NCBI GenBank assembly: GCA_029207755.1
Contig: JARCOQ010000025.1
Coordinates: 4,580,820 to 4,644,819 of the forward strand
Source: Chamaea fasciata
Lineage: Eukaryota; Chordata; Aves; Passeriformes; Sylviidae
Length of the DNA stretch: 64,000 bases
Direction: 5' to 3'
Below the pieces are notes generated by a model, which was given only the letters and a program-made list of their open reading frames with translations, was not told the DNA's origin and did no database searches. Both the position numbers and the translations under genes were made by a program. Numbering within the stretch: the first letter of the stretch is position 1; the number at the start of each line of letters is the position of its first letter. Shown in pieces: positions 18,226-31,506 of the stretch.

Positions 18226-20713
18226 GGTGAGACTTGGCAGGTGTGGGGCTGGCACTCCCTGGCACCTGTACACACACCTGGAGCACTGGAGAACAACATG
18301 AAAGTGCATTCACCTGGACTGCACCAAAGAGAAAAACATCTAACTGCAGCCTTCACCTGCTTTTCACAAACCTCCCAGCGATCCTCATTTCATTTTCCCA
18401 ACACAAACACAGGCAGACAATAAAAGCTGATTTATAGGTTGAACCAGCATGGGCACATGACAAAAAGCTTTTCCCTTGTTATGAAATAACTCTATCAATA
18501 TACAGAGGATTCATTTTCCATCTGGCTTCAAATGATAGATGGAAAATAATGTCCAGCAGGCCTGATGCAATGCAGGACAGCCCGAAAATGTTGGCAAGAG
18601 ACAGCAAGGAGGCTGATGAAATGCTTGATTGTTTCTCCCATTCTGTGCATAGTGCTGCACTGTTAGCAAAGTTTACTGACTTACTCATTTACTTGAGGCT
18701 CAAAAAGAATCCACTGTTTCTACAAATGCAATTCAAAACTACAGCTGGCAATATGGGTTGAAGGGTTTAACACTGCACTTGCACACCTTGATTTAAGACC
18801 TGGGGGTCATCAGGTCCTTGTGTCACCACCAGAGCTCAGTTTATGCACTGAACTGACCCCTCACCAGTGCCCCACACTGACAGCAGCTTTCCTTTTGCCC
18901 ATTTACAATCACCAAGACTGATACCTGCAGAAAAATAACGGAGATTTATTAACTGGATGTAACCTATTACAGACTTTCCCAAAATAGGAAGGTCACACTG
19001 TGACAGCCTCATCAACAGAACAGATGAAATGCATCCAGCATTTGCCACGGGACCAAAATTCCTTACCACGGCAACAAGTTACTGCTTTTTTTATTTCCTT
19101 CCCTCTGAGGCCCAGGGTATTCATGTTAGAGAGCAAACCCAAGTGAGCTGCAGAGGGTATTTCCTCACAATACTGGAATAAAGACAGTCATCTGAAAAAT
19201 TATATTTGATCCTCATAAAGAGTTTCTTACCACTATGGCAGTGGCAGCTTTGCCAGTGCTATCTGATGAAATTCAGCACTTTTAATAAAGCTGGCCATGC
19301 CCATATAGAATACACATCTCCTTCCTTGGCAGAAGGTTGGAGTGTGCAGATCTGATTAGAGAAAAGGGAAAAAAAACTGTGGCAAAAGATGAGCTGTTTC
19401 AAGGTATTCTTGTCTAGAGACAGGAAAAACAGATGTTCCCTGCCAAAATAAACAATACTGAGCTAAATAAAGTTTTAAGGCAGTTGACACCTGTGAGTTA
19501 GACTTTCTCTTCACCTATGTTAAATTAAGCTACAAATATTTAGGTGAAAGCCTGCAACAGGAATAAGTGCTGCAGACAACAGTTTGGCTGTGTTCTCTGT
19601 TCTACCATTTGCTGCAAAAGTATTTATAAAGCCTTCAGGAAATCCCACACACTTCAGCAAAGCACAAAAGCAAGAGCTGCCTTATCCCTTTGGAATTAAA
19701 AAAAGCTTTTATTTCTCAACTTTTTTCTTAGGCAGTTAAATCAAACGGTTGGTTCCAAATTCCCACGATTTCAATTGCTGCATTTGTATCACGAGAAGCC
19801 CAGTTTTTCAATTATAAACTGCAGCAAACAACATAAGGACAGGAGTATTTCTGAGGGAGTTCTACCAGAGAATCTGATCCACCTGCAAGCACCAGAAGCT
19901 CTGAGCAGAAGTGATGACCCACATTTCCTGGTGTAACTCTGGAGCAAACCCTGTGCCAAGCACCCCTCACTTACTGCCGGCTCATCCGTGCTCGGTGCTC
20001 CCTGCACCACGGTCCTGGAATCCTGCTGGAGCAGAGGGAAGCACCAGGGCACAGCAAAGCTCCGCAGTTTAAATTCTTTGAGCAGCACTGGTCACTCCCC
20101 CAAAACCCGGGCGGCTGATTCATGTAAATATTTCAGGTTAAAAGTCCCTCCAGCTGATTCATGGAAAGTTTGAATATAACCTGTGAGGTAACAGCTTTAA
20201 GTCTCCAGTAAAAGGCTCCCGAATCTCTCTCTCTCTCCAGATTCCTCATTCAGACAGTTCTTGCAAGAATTGTGTGGTAGAAAAGGCTCAATTTTATTAA
20301 ATCCTTGATGCCATTTGGTGAAACACCCTCCTGGCCACACATCCCTCAGACAGGCAGAGAGGAATCAGCCACCAGGATTTTTGGTTATGTCCACAAGTAT
20401 GTGCACATGGATTCCCAAGCCCAGGAGCCCTGGGACTTGGGCCCAAACAAATTTACACTAACTGAGGATAAAATGAATCATTTTGACACATCAGTGCATT
20501 GCTGAAGAGCCAAAATAAGAACCACCACTTTCCCTCAGTGCTCCGGTGCCATGGCCAAGGCAATACATGTTTATGTCACCTGGAAATGTTACCCTCTGTC
20601 AGCTCAAATAGTAAATCAATCGATTCTATTTCTTACTGCTATCCCCTAAGGTACAGCTGGATTGCTCAGAGACTGCTCCAAACACAATGTCACAAAACAA
20701 CAGAGTTAAATAT

Positions 20714-20736
20714 ATCACATATCAATAATATGTGAT
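20714..20736. repeat. perfect inverted repeat, 9-base arms
   Basis: ATCACATAT and ATATGTGAT flank the loop CAATA. It is AT-rich and inside KCTD20 intron 1. No function is evident. Confidence 0.7.
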
Positions 20737-21820
20737 TTTTAATGCAAAGAGAGTCTAAACAGGCAGAAAACTGTTTTCCTCCTGACTCATGCCAGTGATA
20801 AAGCCCATGTGCCCCGACAAGTCTGAGTGAAAGATGCATTTAGGAAGCTCTTAATCAAAAACAAAACCAGCAATACAACATAGAAAAAAATCCAAGTCAC
20901 TAAATTACTAACTTTTGTACGTAAAAACTTGTTTTTACTTTTGGTTTGGGGGCAAGATTTTATTTCTTTAATGCCCAATTCTCTCATCTGTCTAGATACA
21001 GGTGCAATAAATCCCCTGTGGCCTGGAAAAGAGGCTGGGGGAATGTAAACAGCAAGAACCTCTAATCACCAAGAGGGGCTGTCCCACACCAGGTGAGGCT
21101 GGTGGTAACCATCAGGAGAAAGAATAGATTTATATATTTTTATATATAATTTGTACATGTATTATTTATAAATTAGCTTTTATAAATCTAATTTTTGTTT
21201 TTAAAGCTTATTTTTGTTTCTAGTACAGCAACTGTCCACTGTGGATCTCTCGAGATGAGCAGTGGTGTATTATGAGTGTGTTTTGAATTACATAAGTTTA
21301 AATTAAGTAAAAATTAAAAACTCAGCAGAGACAATATCCTAACCCAAAATTCCTCTCCTCATTTACAGAGCTTTTGGTTGGCTACAAAAAAATTATCTGA
21401 CATTTCACCCACAGCGAAGAGCACCTACTTGCTCTGACTCTTATTTTAGAAAGGCTGCGAGCAGCTCAAAACTCCACCTTCCCTCTCTGGAAGGGATCCC
21501 AACAAGTAACTGCTCACTCATTCCCAGCTCATCTGCTACAACTCTGCCCTACAACTGCCATTCATTTCTAACCAATTACACGGCGGCAGCTCGGCAAACT
21601 AACAATAGGTGGCACATTTTTGAAAGTTGGATGCAGTTACAGGAGCTTTCAAAATAATAACAATGAAAAAACTCCAAGCAACCCCAAGAAACAAACGCAC
21701 GGAGGCTGCAATGGCGTGCAATTAAATGTGCAAGGAAATATTGCCACGTTGAGAAAGAGGTCGAGGCTTCAGGTCCAGCAGCAGTTTGTGGAAGGGCAGA
21801 ACCAGGCTTGGCAAAGTCAG

Positions 21821-22270
21821 GTGTCCCCAGCCAGCACTGGGGACCTTTCCCCAGCTCTGGGAGGGTTCAGGTGTCCCCAGCCAGCACTGGGGACCTTTCC
21901 CCAGCTCTGGGAGGGTTCAGGTGTCCCCAGCCAGCAGTGGGGACCTTTCCCCAGCTCTGGGAGGGCTCAGGTGTCCCCAGCCAGCACTGGGGACCTTTCC
22001 CCAGCTCTGGGAGGGCTCAGGTGTCCCCAGCCAGCAGTGGGGACCTTTCCCCAGCTCTGGGAGGTTTCAGATGCCCCCAGCCAGCAGTGGGAACCTTTCC
22101 CCAGCTCTGGGAGGGTTCAGGTGTCCCCAGCCAGCAGTGGGGACCTTTCCCCAGGTCTGGAAGGGCTCAGGTGTCCCCAGCCAGCAGCGGGGACCTTTCC
22201 CCAGGTCTGGGAGGGTTCAGATGCCCCCAGCCAGCAGTGGGGACCTTTCCCCAGGTCTGGGAGGTTTCAG
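21821..22270. repeat. 50-bp minisatellite, nine units
   Basis: Nine head-to-tail units of exactly 50 bases start at 21821, 21871 and so on to 22221. A unit opens with 'gtgtccccagccagcactgg', continues 'ggacctttccccagctctgg' and closes 'gagggttcag'. Units differ by a few substitutions: cact or cagt near the start, 'atgcccccag' as the opening in units 6 and 9, and 'ccaggtctgg' in place of 'ccagctctgg' in units 7-9. There are no indels, so the array is young or homogenised. It lies within KCTD20 intron 1. Confidence 0.97.
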
Positions 22271-22756
22271 GCTGGCACAGGGGCCCTGCCAGGGGCACTA
22301 TCTGCCATCCCCATGGGGCCCTGCCCTATCTCACCACACCAGGTGCTGGAAGCCTGTTCGGATAAAGCCACAGCTGAATTTTCCTACGGAAGGGCAGAGA
22401 TGCTCCTTTGAGCTGAGGCACAAACAGAACATTATCAGTGTTGTCCTTAGAAAGAACAGAGCCCTCCGAATGGGACACATGGTTTAATTCTCATTAAGAT
22501 ACAGACAATAAGAAAAAGCAAAACAAACATAAGGCTCCTTTCACGGTGCAGCTGCATTAGTAACTGCAAGTAATACTGAGTAATCCGAAACCAAAATAAA
22601 CACGGCAGTTTTATTTAGCACAATTACAGTTCTTTGGAAAACACCTCCTGATTTATTTTGAGGAAGGCAAGAGCAAGGGGCTACAATTTCATCTAGGTGA
22701 GGCCAACCATTAGCACTCTGGTAATTCATGTCAGCAGAGAACCTGATACTTTATTT

Positions 22757-22781
22757 TCATGAACTGAAAAACAGTTCATGA
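22757..22781. repeat. perfect inverted repeat, 10-base arms
   Basis: TCATGAACTG, a loop of five A, then CAGTTCATGA. The arms are fully complementary. It is intronic in KCTD20 and no known element was recognised around it. Confidence 0.75.
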
Positions 22782-25700
22782 TTTCAAACCAGCCAAGGTT
22801 TACAAGGGGACATTGGCAAGACACCTCTTGCTTTGTTTACATGCCTGGATAAATATTTTACATGTCAAGCATAGTTATAACACTTTCTAAGAATATTCCA
22901 TTACATTCTTTCTTCTATGACTAACAATTCTTCCACAAAAAATATTTGGCTAGGGCTGTGTTACTAGCAAAATTAGCCAGGAACTGGAGCCATATTTTGA
23001 CTGAGTAAAAAAAAGGAAAATACCACCAAAAAAATACAAAATTGAAAAAGCAGAGAAGATGCCTATTTCAACACACATAATGAGGTGCTTGTGCTGAGGG
23101 AAGGTGCCCATTTGGGTACTGGATAAGGTCACTCTTGAAAGGAGAAAGTTCTAGAATTGAAGTGTATTCCAGGACAGGCCTCCCTGGTTTGTTTTTACCT
23201 TGACAAGCGAGAACCCAGCAATATTCTAGCCAAAACTGTAGCTGGTTTTGTGTTTATCTCAAAGATAACACACAAAAGAAATGCCGGGACTTTTTAAAAG
23301 TTACTTATTTCAAGGAAATGGTCTTCAAAGCCTGTCCTTGTGAGGAATATTCACCCTTCTGCTAAATAATCCAAGAGATTCTCAAATTAATTAGCATCCT
23401 CCAGCAGTAGAGCTTATGTGTGATTTTAATAAATCCTTAACAAGGAGATAGGTTTTCCTGCAGAGCCTGCTAATTAAAGAATCTATAAACATGCCAAAAG
23501 AAGTCTCCCCTAACCCGAGGGTTTCAACCCAGTCCTGGCTAGAGGTGACCACACCGTGACATTTTAGAGCTCTTAAGATGGTTTGCATGAAATGAGGTGG
23601 CTTTTGTCAGTCTGGCTGAAGACACAAGACATCAATCACCTCTTACTGCCAAACCTGGAGCACCTCTCCCATAAGCACAAGTCGCAGCAGGGGAACTTTA
23701 ATGTTTCCTCCAGCCCGGTGTGCCAGACACGGCCTGGGCAGCACGAGGGGCTGGAATGCTCCTTGTCAGGGCTCCAGCTGCTCCAGAAGTACAGGCTTTA
23801 AGGCTCATGGCTCTGAGTCTGGTTCACAGGAGGTTTTGTTTTGAGTTGTTATTTTTACTTCAGCTGTGACAGCTTTCTAATTAAAGCTAGCACTATGTGT
23901 CTGCAGCACACGGTGAGAGGCTGGAGAACACTCTGTTTTCTGCACTAAGAATTGTTTCATCTCTCAGAAATTCAATCATTCCACTCTCCAAGTGGTGAAG
24001 TGGCATTTCCCATAGCTATTCATACCACCTTTAAAATGCTCTTGGAATGACTTAACAGCACAAAGCCAAGGCACATAAAGGTGCCACAGCTATGGCATAG
24101 TAACCATTTTTCTGAAAACAACTGATTTTCAAAACCAACTTTAAAAAGGAGAGACCCATGATCTTGGCAAAGAACATTTTGTAATAAGGACATTTGATAA
24201 ACAGGACACCATTTAAATATAGCCCAGCACTAATGCACAAAGCTCTCTACAGCTTTACAGTTATCAATAAACAAACCCAGCTTCCCCCTTGCTCGGCCAG
24301 CACAAGGTAACAGAAATCATTAGACTGGTTTCACTTCAGTATCTTGTGCACAGCATCCCCAGCTGACCTCCTGTAACCCAGCTGTTTATCACTCCTCGGG
24401 CCTGACAGCAAACCTGCATCCTTGCATCAAATCCTCTCATCCTGGTCTTTCTGAGACACCTGGTTCAGCCCTGCCAGGGGATTTCCACCCCAGAGCACCA
24501 GAGCAGGGACAGAGCTGTCCCAGCGCCCTTCCCACCCCCCCAGCACATCCCACCAGCCTGGGCTGGGCAGGGGTACACACATCCAGCCCCATTACTGGAT
24601 GTGACACAGGACAGGATGCTGGCAATGAGAAAGCTCCTCTCCCACGTGCCCAAGAAATGCTCATGATCAATATTGTTCTCCATTAGTGCAGTGTCCAAAT
24701 CGATGGCTTCGACTGCACTCAAAGAGAGCTCTGAAATCGCTGGGCAGCACAGCTGGGTCCACACATCAGCAGCATTTAGAGTAAAAGCTAAAACCTGCCT
24801 GTCCCAAGTGACTCAAACATTGGCTAACTTACACATGCTTAGGATGGATCTCAGCAAAGCCTGGATTTGGAGCAAAACCTTATGGTCTTTAGGTGCTTTA
24901 CATTAAAGCTGAACCACTTCTCAAATATACCTGAATCATCTGATTTGCACATGACTGAATAATCTTATGATTTTTCATATTTTTAACTTGGTCAGTCTGA
25001 AAGGAAAAAGAAAAATTAGATCCTATAGAAGAAGGCCGGGTTGTGCTCATATATATGAGAGAAACTCCATGGATTTAAGAAATCAAATTTTAACAGCAAA
25101 TCAAAACTTGAGATTTTAATGATCTGTTTCTTTTCTATTCCTTAGTTGGATTCCTTTCCCAACACAGGCAGTAAAGTCTTTTTTTTCCAAAACCCCTATC
25201 AGTTTAAAGGCCTTTGCCATGTACACCTCCCTCTCCTGAGGCTGTATCAGCCCCTGCCATCTGACCAAGGGCTTCCCAGCAAGCATTAGACTACAGGGAA
25301 GTCTGTGAGTGCCTGCTGGAGCATTTCTGTCAATGGATTAGGGAACTCATTCATAACCACCAACTGCCACAGCAGATAACATTCCAGGCAGACGGAAGCT
25401 TTTCTGTGGGTAGAGATTATGTAACACCATGATTTTTAATCCACTTGCCCAGAGGAAGAAGAAATGAGCTCACTTTCACAGGGGTTAAAGCTAAAGCTAC
25501 CTTATTCTGTTTTTCTCTGTTGTTTGTTCCAGTCATGTTGAACTACCAGATGATACTGAGCACGTGAACTGAGGGACTTGGAAAATCCACCCTGCTCATG
25601 TCCAGTCCATCCAGAAACTCTGCCGCTATCAGTTTCTCTCTTCCTGCCTTTTCCCCACTCATATCTTTTGTGCACCTCTCACCCCAATTTATCCGAGTTA

Positions 25701-28700
25701 CCAGAATGACCTGAAAATTGCAGTCATTCAGTTATAAATCAGGCACCACTTAGAGAAAAATAACCTGAACTGTTATTAAAGTGAGCATATTGCTCAAACT
25801 GGGGCAGATGCTTAATCCTGACGGTTTACAGGACATCCAGTGGCATCACGTGGACGCACAGATTCATTTCAGGAAACGTGACCAGCTGCTGTCCCAGCAC
25901 AGCGAGCCACAGGCTTGGGCTCCAGGGCACTCAGCTATGCTTTCCAACCCAGGAATGACACTTATTGAAAACCCCTCTTTTATTCAACGTGACCTTGTTG
26001 TTTACATCTTCCTCATCTGTTTTGCAAAGCTGTGTAGCCAAAACTTTGCATACAAACCACGTGGCAGCAGCAATCATTAACTGTTACACACTGCTTCTCA
26101 CTGCTGTACAAGGGTCAGTTCTGTTTTTATGGCTGCCAAACTCTGCTTCCTGCTGAAAACTTCCTGATTCAATGGACTAAACTCTGACACCCAGCACGGG
26201 TCAGGGACGTAGCAGGCACTGTTTTATGGGAGCTGGTTGGGAAATGCTTTCATTTCTCAGTTCTTGGAACACACGCTGTTGTCACTGAAAGCAGGGCTGA
26301 CTAATACACTCTAATCTAGACTATTTGTCCACAAATTGCAGAGGCAGACCCGGCACAGAGCTGTACTCTCATTTCTTTGTCTTCAGTCCATTTCCATCAT
26401 CTCTTTTTTATTGCTTGTTATGGCTATTCCTGTATTGAATCTCGGGCAGCTTTTTGTTCTCGCAGTAAAAAGTTGAGTAATTCTCAGTCACTCTGACAGT
26501 GGGATACATATGACTGTAACATTTTATAGTTCACAAGGGTATTTCTCTATTTGTGTGTTCAGTAGCAAAACCAAAGCAATGGCTGAACATTTCTGCTGCC
26601 AGGAGCAATCCATGGATTAACGCCATTTTTAATAGCTGTGTATAACACATTTGAGGTTGTTCTGAGGGCAACAAGAAAATAACAATCACAAATCGCAAAA
26701 GAAATTACTGAATGTTGAGCTTCAGCAACTACAGCCCATGTTCAGTGCTGCTTCCAAGACTAACAGACATTGATTTTCCTTCTCAATTTCAGGCCTATGC
26801 TTATGGACCAGCTGCCCTTCAAATGCCCTTAGCTCTCTTTCATGCTCCAAAAAGTGGATCCAAAGTCCACAGGGGCCAGTCTGAAGTCTCTGCTGAGGCT
26901 GGAGGACACAGTGTGACTGCAAATTAGAACTGGAGCAAGACACAGGAGGAGAAATGGTTGTGAAAACTCATGGAAGTACACAGGGAAGGCAGGATCCAGG
27001 ACTTCAGCTACTTCAGTACCTGTAATTATTGCTCTGTAACACTCCCAAAACACATCCCCTCCCCACTGGCTGGGTTACAAGCCCCAGTTTCTCTGCACTG
27101 TCCTGGCCCAGGGAACAATTCACATGGCAAGGCCACCCAAAAGCCAGAGACCCCAAATTGTACCAACCTTGGCCAAGGTGGTCCAGCAGCACTACCCGAC
27201 TGTCATGATGGAACCGGAGGGGACACTGGGCTCAGGAACCTGAAATCAGAGGGGCTTTCATCAGCAGCCTGGCCAGCTCTCCCCAAACACCAGATACTGC
27301 CATCACACACTGCCACAAGAATGTTAATGACACCAGATTGGTAATTTCTAAACTTGATGTTAGCTCTGATTATGCTATTTATTAATAAAGTGAAGAAAAA
27401 AAATGTTGATGGCTCCCCATCCTTTCACATCTCCTCCCACAGAAAAGGTGTTTATTGTGTTGCTTGGATGTGGGTTAAATTAGCCGTAATGTACTGATCC
27501 CATGGCTAAATTCACTTTTTATTAAGAAACTCATTTAAAAATCAGAGGATCCTTTAGACAGCCCAAGTGACCTTTATCAGCAGGCATCAACTCAGCATTT
27601 TTCTTGTAAAGAAAGTGCTCATTATCCACACACTCCTCTGGGATCTCCAAGCAGAACACAGCAGTTCCAGAGTCCACCCCAAGCTGAAGCTTTCAGGACA
27701 CTCACTTGGCATTTATTAGGCAGGATCTGACTTTCTAGAAGGAGGAAGAGTTCCTGACAGTGGCTTTGGCAAGCACAGGCACCAAAGACAGAGCACACAG
27801 GTGCTATTTCAGCAGTGCTGCAAGGCTCCTTCCCCCAGTTATTTGGCTGCTGAGTTGGCCTTTCATCGTGCACTGACTATCCAAACACACTCCGCAACTC
27901 TGTGATGCAATTATTAATGCAGTCCCACTGCCTGGTCAATGTCCCTTGGTGATCACAGCTTTTGGCAAAGGGGGACAAAGGTGATGTTGACTACAGCACT
28001 GGAGCCTTACAGCAAATTCATTACACAGGGTCAAATATTATTCACTTTTCTCTACACCCAAATTTTCTACTAATGGGTTTTCAGGTGTTTGAGTAGAATT
28101 AATAGCAAGACTTTTAAACAAGATTATACTTTGATTCTCCTGACTGCACTGCTACACAGTGAACTGAACACTTGGCTGCCTGTCATGGGCACATGGAATG
28201 AGTTCAAGATGAGGTCGAGTGACAAACACATCCTGGCATGGCCCAAATTCGGGGCTGAAAGCATCAACTAATAAAATGAAATGATGATTTTGACTTCTCA
28301 TGACCTGTACAGACAGACTGAGCCACCACACAAAAAATGTTTCAATATCCTGAACAGAGAACTCCAAGCAAGTGGTTATGAAACCTCCTGGATTCTGTGA
28401 AGGCAGGACTGAGCATGCCAAAACACGGAGGTACTTGAAAGAGACTGAGGTAAGATCAGATTTATGATCAAATCAGCTGAAGTAAGAGAGTTTCTCAAGT
28501 CTGATGGTTAAAAATACTTTGGGGATGCAAATATCAATTACTGGTGTGTGGAGTTCAGGTAAGGCACCTCTGGAGCACAGGAAAACCAAGTGTAACTTTG
28601 AGTGATTTTATACTGGACACATCCAACAACCCCAGATGGATCTTAGATGATCCATTTCTGTTAGCACAGCCAGTGACGAGGCTTCTGGAATTACTGTCTT

Positions 28701-29779
28701 ATCTGACACCTCAAGAACTGTCTCAAGACCTCTCCAGAAAATAAACAACCCCAAGAAAACCCCATATTCACTTTCTCTGCCTGTAGGTACCTGCACTTTT
28801 CAGCATCAAACAGCTCAAATGACTTTGCTACTTGGTTCTCATCACTGTTAAGGAGGAGAGAAATAACCAGTTTGGTTCTTTCATCTACAACTTCTTCCAG
28901 CTGCCCCTGCAGCTTGACTGAGCTCATGAACTCCACTCATCTGTAGAGAGTAACTACAAAACAGAAAGCTCCCCCAAAATAAAATGATGTCATGAACTCC
29001 CACCAGAAAGATCATTCCTTTCAAGCCCAAATCAAACACAAAACTCATCCCCTTTAATTCTGGCATCAGAAGACAGCATCAAAAGATATCAAAAAAGCAT
29101 TTCATGTGCTGCAAATCAGTCTGCCTTGAAACAAACACCAATAAATCAGCACATCCCTTTTTCCATGACAGCAGAACTTTCTTTTGACCTGTCCTTGTGT
29201 GCTTTAAGATAAGCTGAAATAAGTCTAGACACAGTCTTCTGCACAGGCTTCACCTGGTTTACATCAACTGCTGCATTCAGCCATAAGATCAGAACATGGA
29301 GGTTATTATGGGAAATAAAGACAATTGTTGTACAGGCTGCTCTGCAGAAGAGCATTTGTTAGTGATGTAAATTCAGAGTTATGCTATGAACAGTGTATTT
29401 ATTTTAGCAAAAGGTGACTGCTTCCCTAAACAGAATAATAACAAAAGCACATGGAAATCAGTCTGGAGAATAGTAAGCAAGCAGCTTTGCCTACACACTA
29501 ACCCACTGTTCCTGACCCAAATAATTCACTGTTTTGATGCTCAGATCACTGAAAACACTTCTGAGAACTGAGCACTGAGGTATTTATAACCCTCAAAGCC
29601 AGGTGACTGTGAGCAGTGCAGCCTGACAGCCCCTGCACAGGGTAAACAAGGACACACCAGGACAGGGAAAGCTCAGACTTCCCGTGGCTTCCCAGACACA
29701 ACTTCCTCCCAATGAGCTGTTTGTGACTGCTGCTAATGCCAGCAGGAAGGATTGGGACTGAGGTGAGGATAAGGCTCTC

Positions 29780-30265
29780 ACAATATCCCATCTAGATCTA
29801 CTGTCAGGGTGAGGCCCTTCCCCCTTGTCCTGTCCCTCCAGGCCCCTGTAAACAGCTTCTCTCCATCTTTCTGCAGGCTCCCTTCAGCTCCTGGCATAAC
29901 AGTCACCCCAAACCTTCTCTTTTCCAGCCTGAACAGTCTCAAATCTCAGCCTCTCCTCACGGGAGAGCTGCTCCATCCCTCTGATCATCTTGGTGGTCTC
30001 CTTCAACAGAATCTCCCCTGCCCTGCTGTGCACACTGGGGGCTCAGCCCAAGGCTCTGGGGTTCTGGGTTCAATCCAAGTGACCAGGGCATGTCCAAGCA
30101 ACCCATGCCCCAGCCCTTCTCCCAGGGCTGTTCTCCAGCTCTTCATTCCCATGGATTGATACTGGGGGTTGACCTGACCCTGATGCAGCACCTGGACCTT
30201 GGTCTTATTAAACCTCATACCCAAGACTATTTGCATTGTTATCATCCTTTCCCTGAAGAGCCTCA
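29780..30265 (-). mobile_element. CR1 LINE, internal/3' portion
   Basis: Minus-oriented CR1 sequence further 5' than the other copies: 'tgtcctgtccctccaggccc', 'tccagcctgaacagtctcaa', 'gctgctccatccctctgatc' and 'tgatactgggggttgacctg'. The ORF2-encoded region is degraded. It lies in KCTD20 intron 1. Confidence 0.75.
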
Positions 30266-30739
30266 GGTCACTGAGATGGCAGTACAGAGACAGGCAGGAT
30301 CACAGAAGACACAAAAATGTGCCTGTGAGCTGAGGTGGGCTGAGGTCTCACCCATTTAGGGGCAAACCTCTTAGAAAGTCCTGCTCCTTTCAAAGCACAG
30401 GTAGGAGGGGGGAAAAGGAAGGTTAAGTCAAGCCTAAAAACATGTTTAAGAATAACACTGCACCAGCCTACAGCCCCAGAACAGGTGTAGGAGGGCGGTG
30501 TGTGACCAACCAGCACCCCAAGGGGAGGCTGGTTCCATTCTGAGGGTGCTGGGCACAGTCCCGGCCCCACACACAGCCCAGGAAAAGGTGAACGTGTCAG
30601 GGACACGAGGATTCGTGCTAATTTAGGGATAGCAGTCCCAGCCCCTTGCCAAACACAGCGCAGGAGACACACCAAAGACCCCCTTTGCAAGTGAACACGA
30701 GAAAGGTGGCAGCACCCCCATCCCCACAGCTACCCCGGT

Positions 30740-31100
30740 CAGTGCACACAAGGTGCTGTCCCCAAACACCCTCAGAGCAGCCCCCAGGCCCTTCCACGGC
30801 ACATTCAGAACAATAGAGCTCCCTGTGACCCCCAGACACCTCCTCAGCCCCACAGCCCACTCCAGCACAGCCTCTGTGACCCCCAGACACCCCCTCAGCC
30901 CCACATCCCCCGTGATGGCCAGACACCGCCCCGGCCCCCTCATCCGTGTCCTCTGACACTCTTCCATGTCCCCTGTGATCCCCAGATACCCCCGAGCCCC
31001 CTCCAAAGCCCACTCACAACAAGGGAGCCCCCTGTGACCCCCTGCGAGCCCCTCAGCCCCCTCCCGCACAGTTCCTGTGACCCCCAGGCCCCTCCCGGCC
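30740..31100. repeat. degenerate short tandem repeat near KCTD20 exon 1
   Basis: Imperfect copies of a motif close to 'tgtgacccccagacacc' occur near 30824, 30875, 30910, 30970, 31030 and 31076, with irregular spacing of about 35-60 bases and shared 'ctcagcccc' spacers. The C-rich strand is the plus strand. It looks like an old, eroded minisatellite just downstream of the KCTD20 first exon. Confidence 0.6.
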
Positions 31101-31321
31101 CCGCACCCTCCTCTATGCCCGCTGGGCCGGGAAATCCCCCCCCCCCCCAAACCCCCTTTTCCGGACACAGAGCGCACTGCGGGCGCCCCCAGGCCCGTAA
31201 CCGCCCTCAAAGCACAGGGAAGACGGAGAAGAACCCCAGAAGCTCAGAGGAGAGTGGGAAGGGACCCCCAGAGCCCCGCAGGGTCCCGGGCCTCCGCCAC
31301 ACCGTTCGAGGCCTCACTCAC

Positions 31322-31400
31322 CGCGTCCCCGCCGCGGCCGCTCCCTCAGGCGGGTGGTGGGCGGGGCCCCGCCGATGAGCCCCGCCCACTGCCCACGCCG
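31322..31400 (-). other. KCTD20: KCTD20 untranslated exon 1 (predicted)
   Basis: On the minus strand a GC-rich stretch ends in a strong donor, GTGAGTGAGG, starting at 31321. It lies just downstream of the E-box/CCAAT/GC-box cluster. This matches the untranslated first exon that KCTD20 needs, because its first coding exon begins with an acceptor. The transcription start (upper limit) is a guess. Confidence 0.5.
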
Positions 31401-31506
31401 CCACGTGATTTGACTAGATCCGTGATTGGCTTCAGCTACTGGCCAATGGAGAGGGAGAGAGCACGAGGGGGGCGGGGCGGGAGGGGGCGGGGCCCGCGGG
31501 GAGCGG

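Larger units (their letters stand above)
10623..31321 (-). other. KCTD20: KCTD20 intron 1 (about 20.7 kb)
   Basis: No coding exon with supporting splice sites and recognisable protein is seen in this stretch. It contains an AT-rich patch (10800-10900), CR1 copies, one tRNA-derived SINE, a 50-bp minisatellite at 21821-22270, two short perfect inverted repeats and a degenerate repeat at 30740-31100. The remainder is anonymous, moderately AT-rich intronic sequence. Confidence 0.65.

Noticed and set aside
17815..18423. 202-codon forward ORF and its opposite-strand counterparts
   Set aside because: They lie mostly in a CR1 copy. The same peptides recur wherever CR1 recurs (for example near 684, 16457 and 60932).
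21620..22487. Overlapping forward ORFs of 263, 233 and 185 codons
   Set aside because: They exist because the 50-bp minisatellite has no forward stop in any frame. The peptides are cyclic repeats, all three frames are open, and there is no splice or homology support.
24465..24764. Minus-strand ORF (AVEAIDLDTALMENNIDHEHF) as an exon in KCTD20 intron 1
   Set aside because: It looks protein-like but has no recognised family and no convincing pair of splice sites, and KCTD20 is complete without it.
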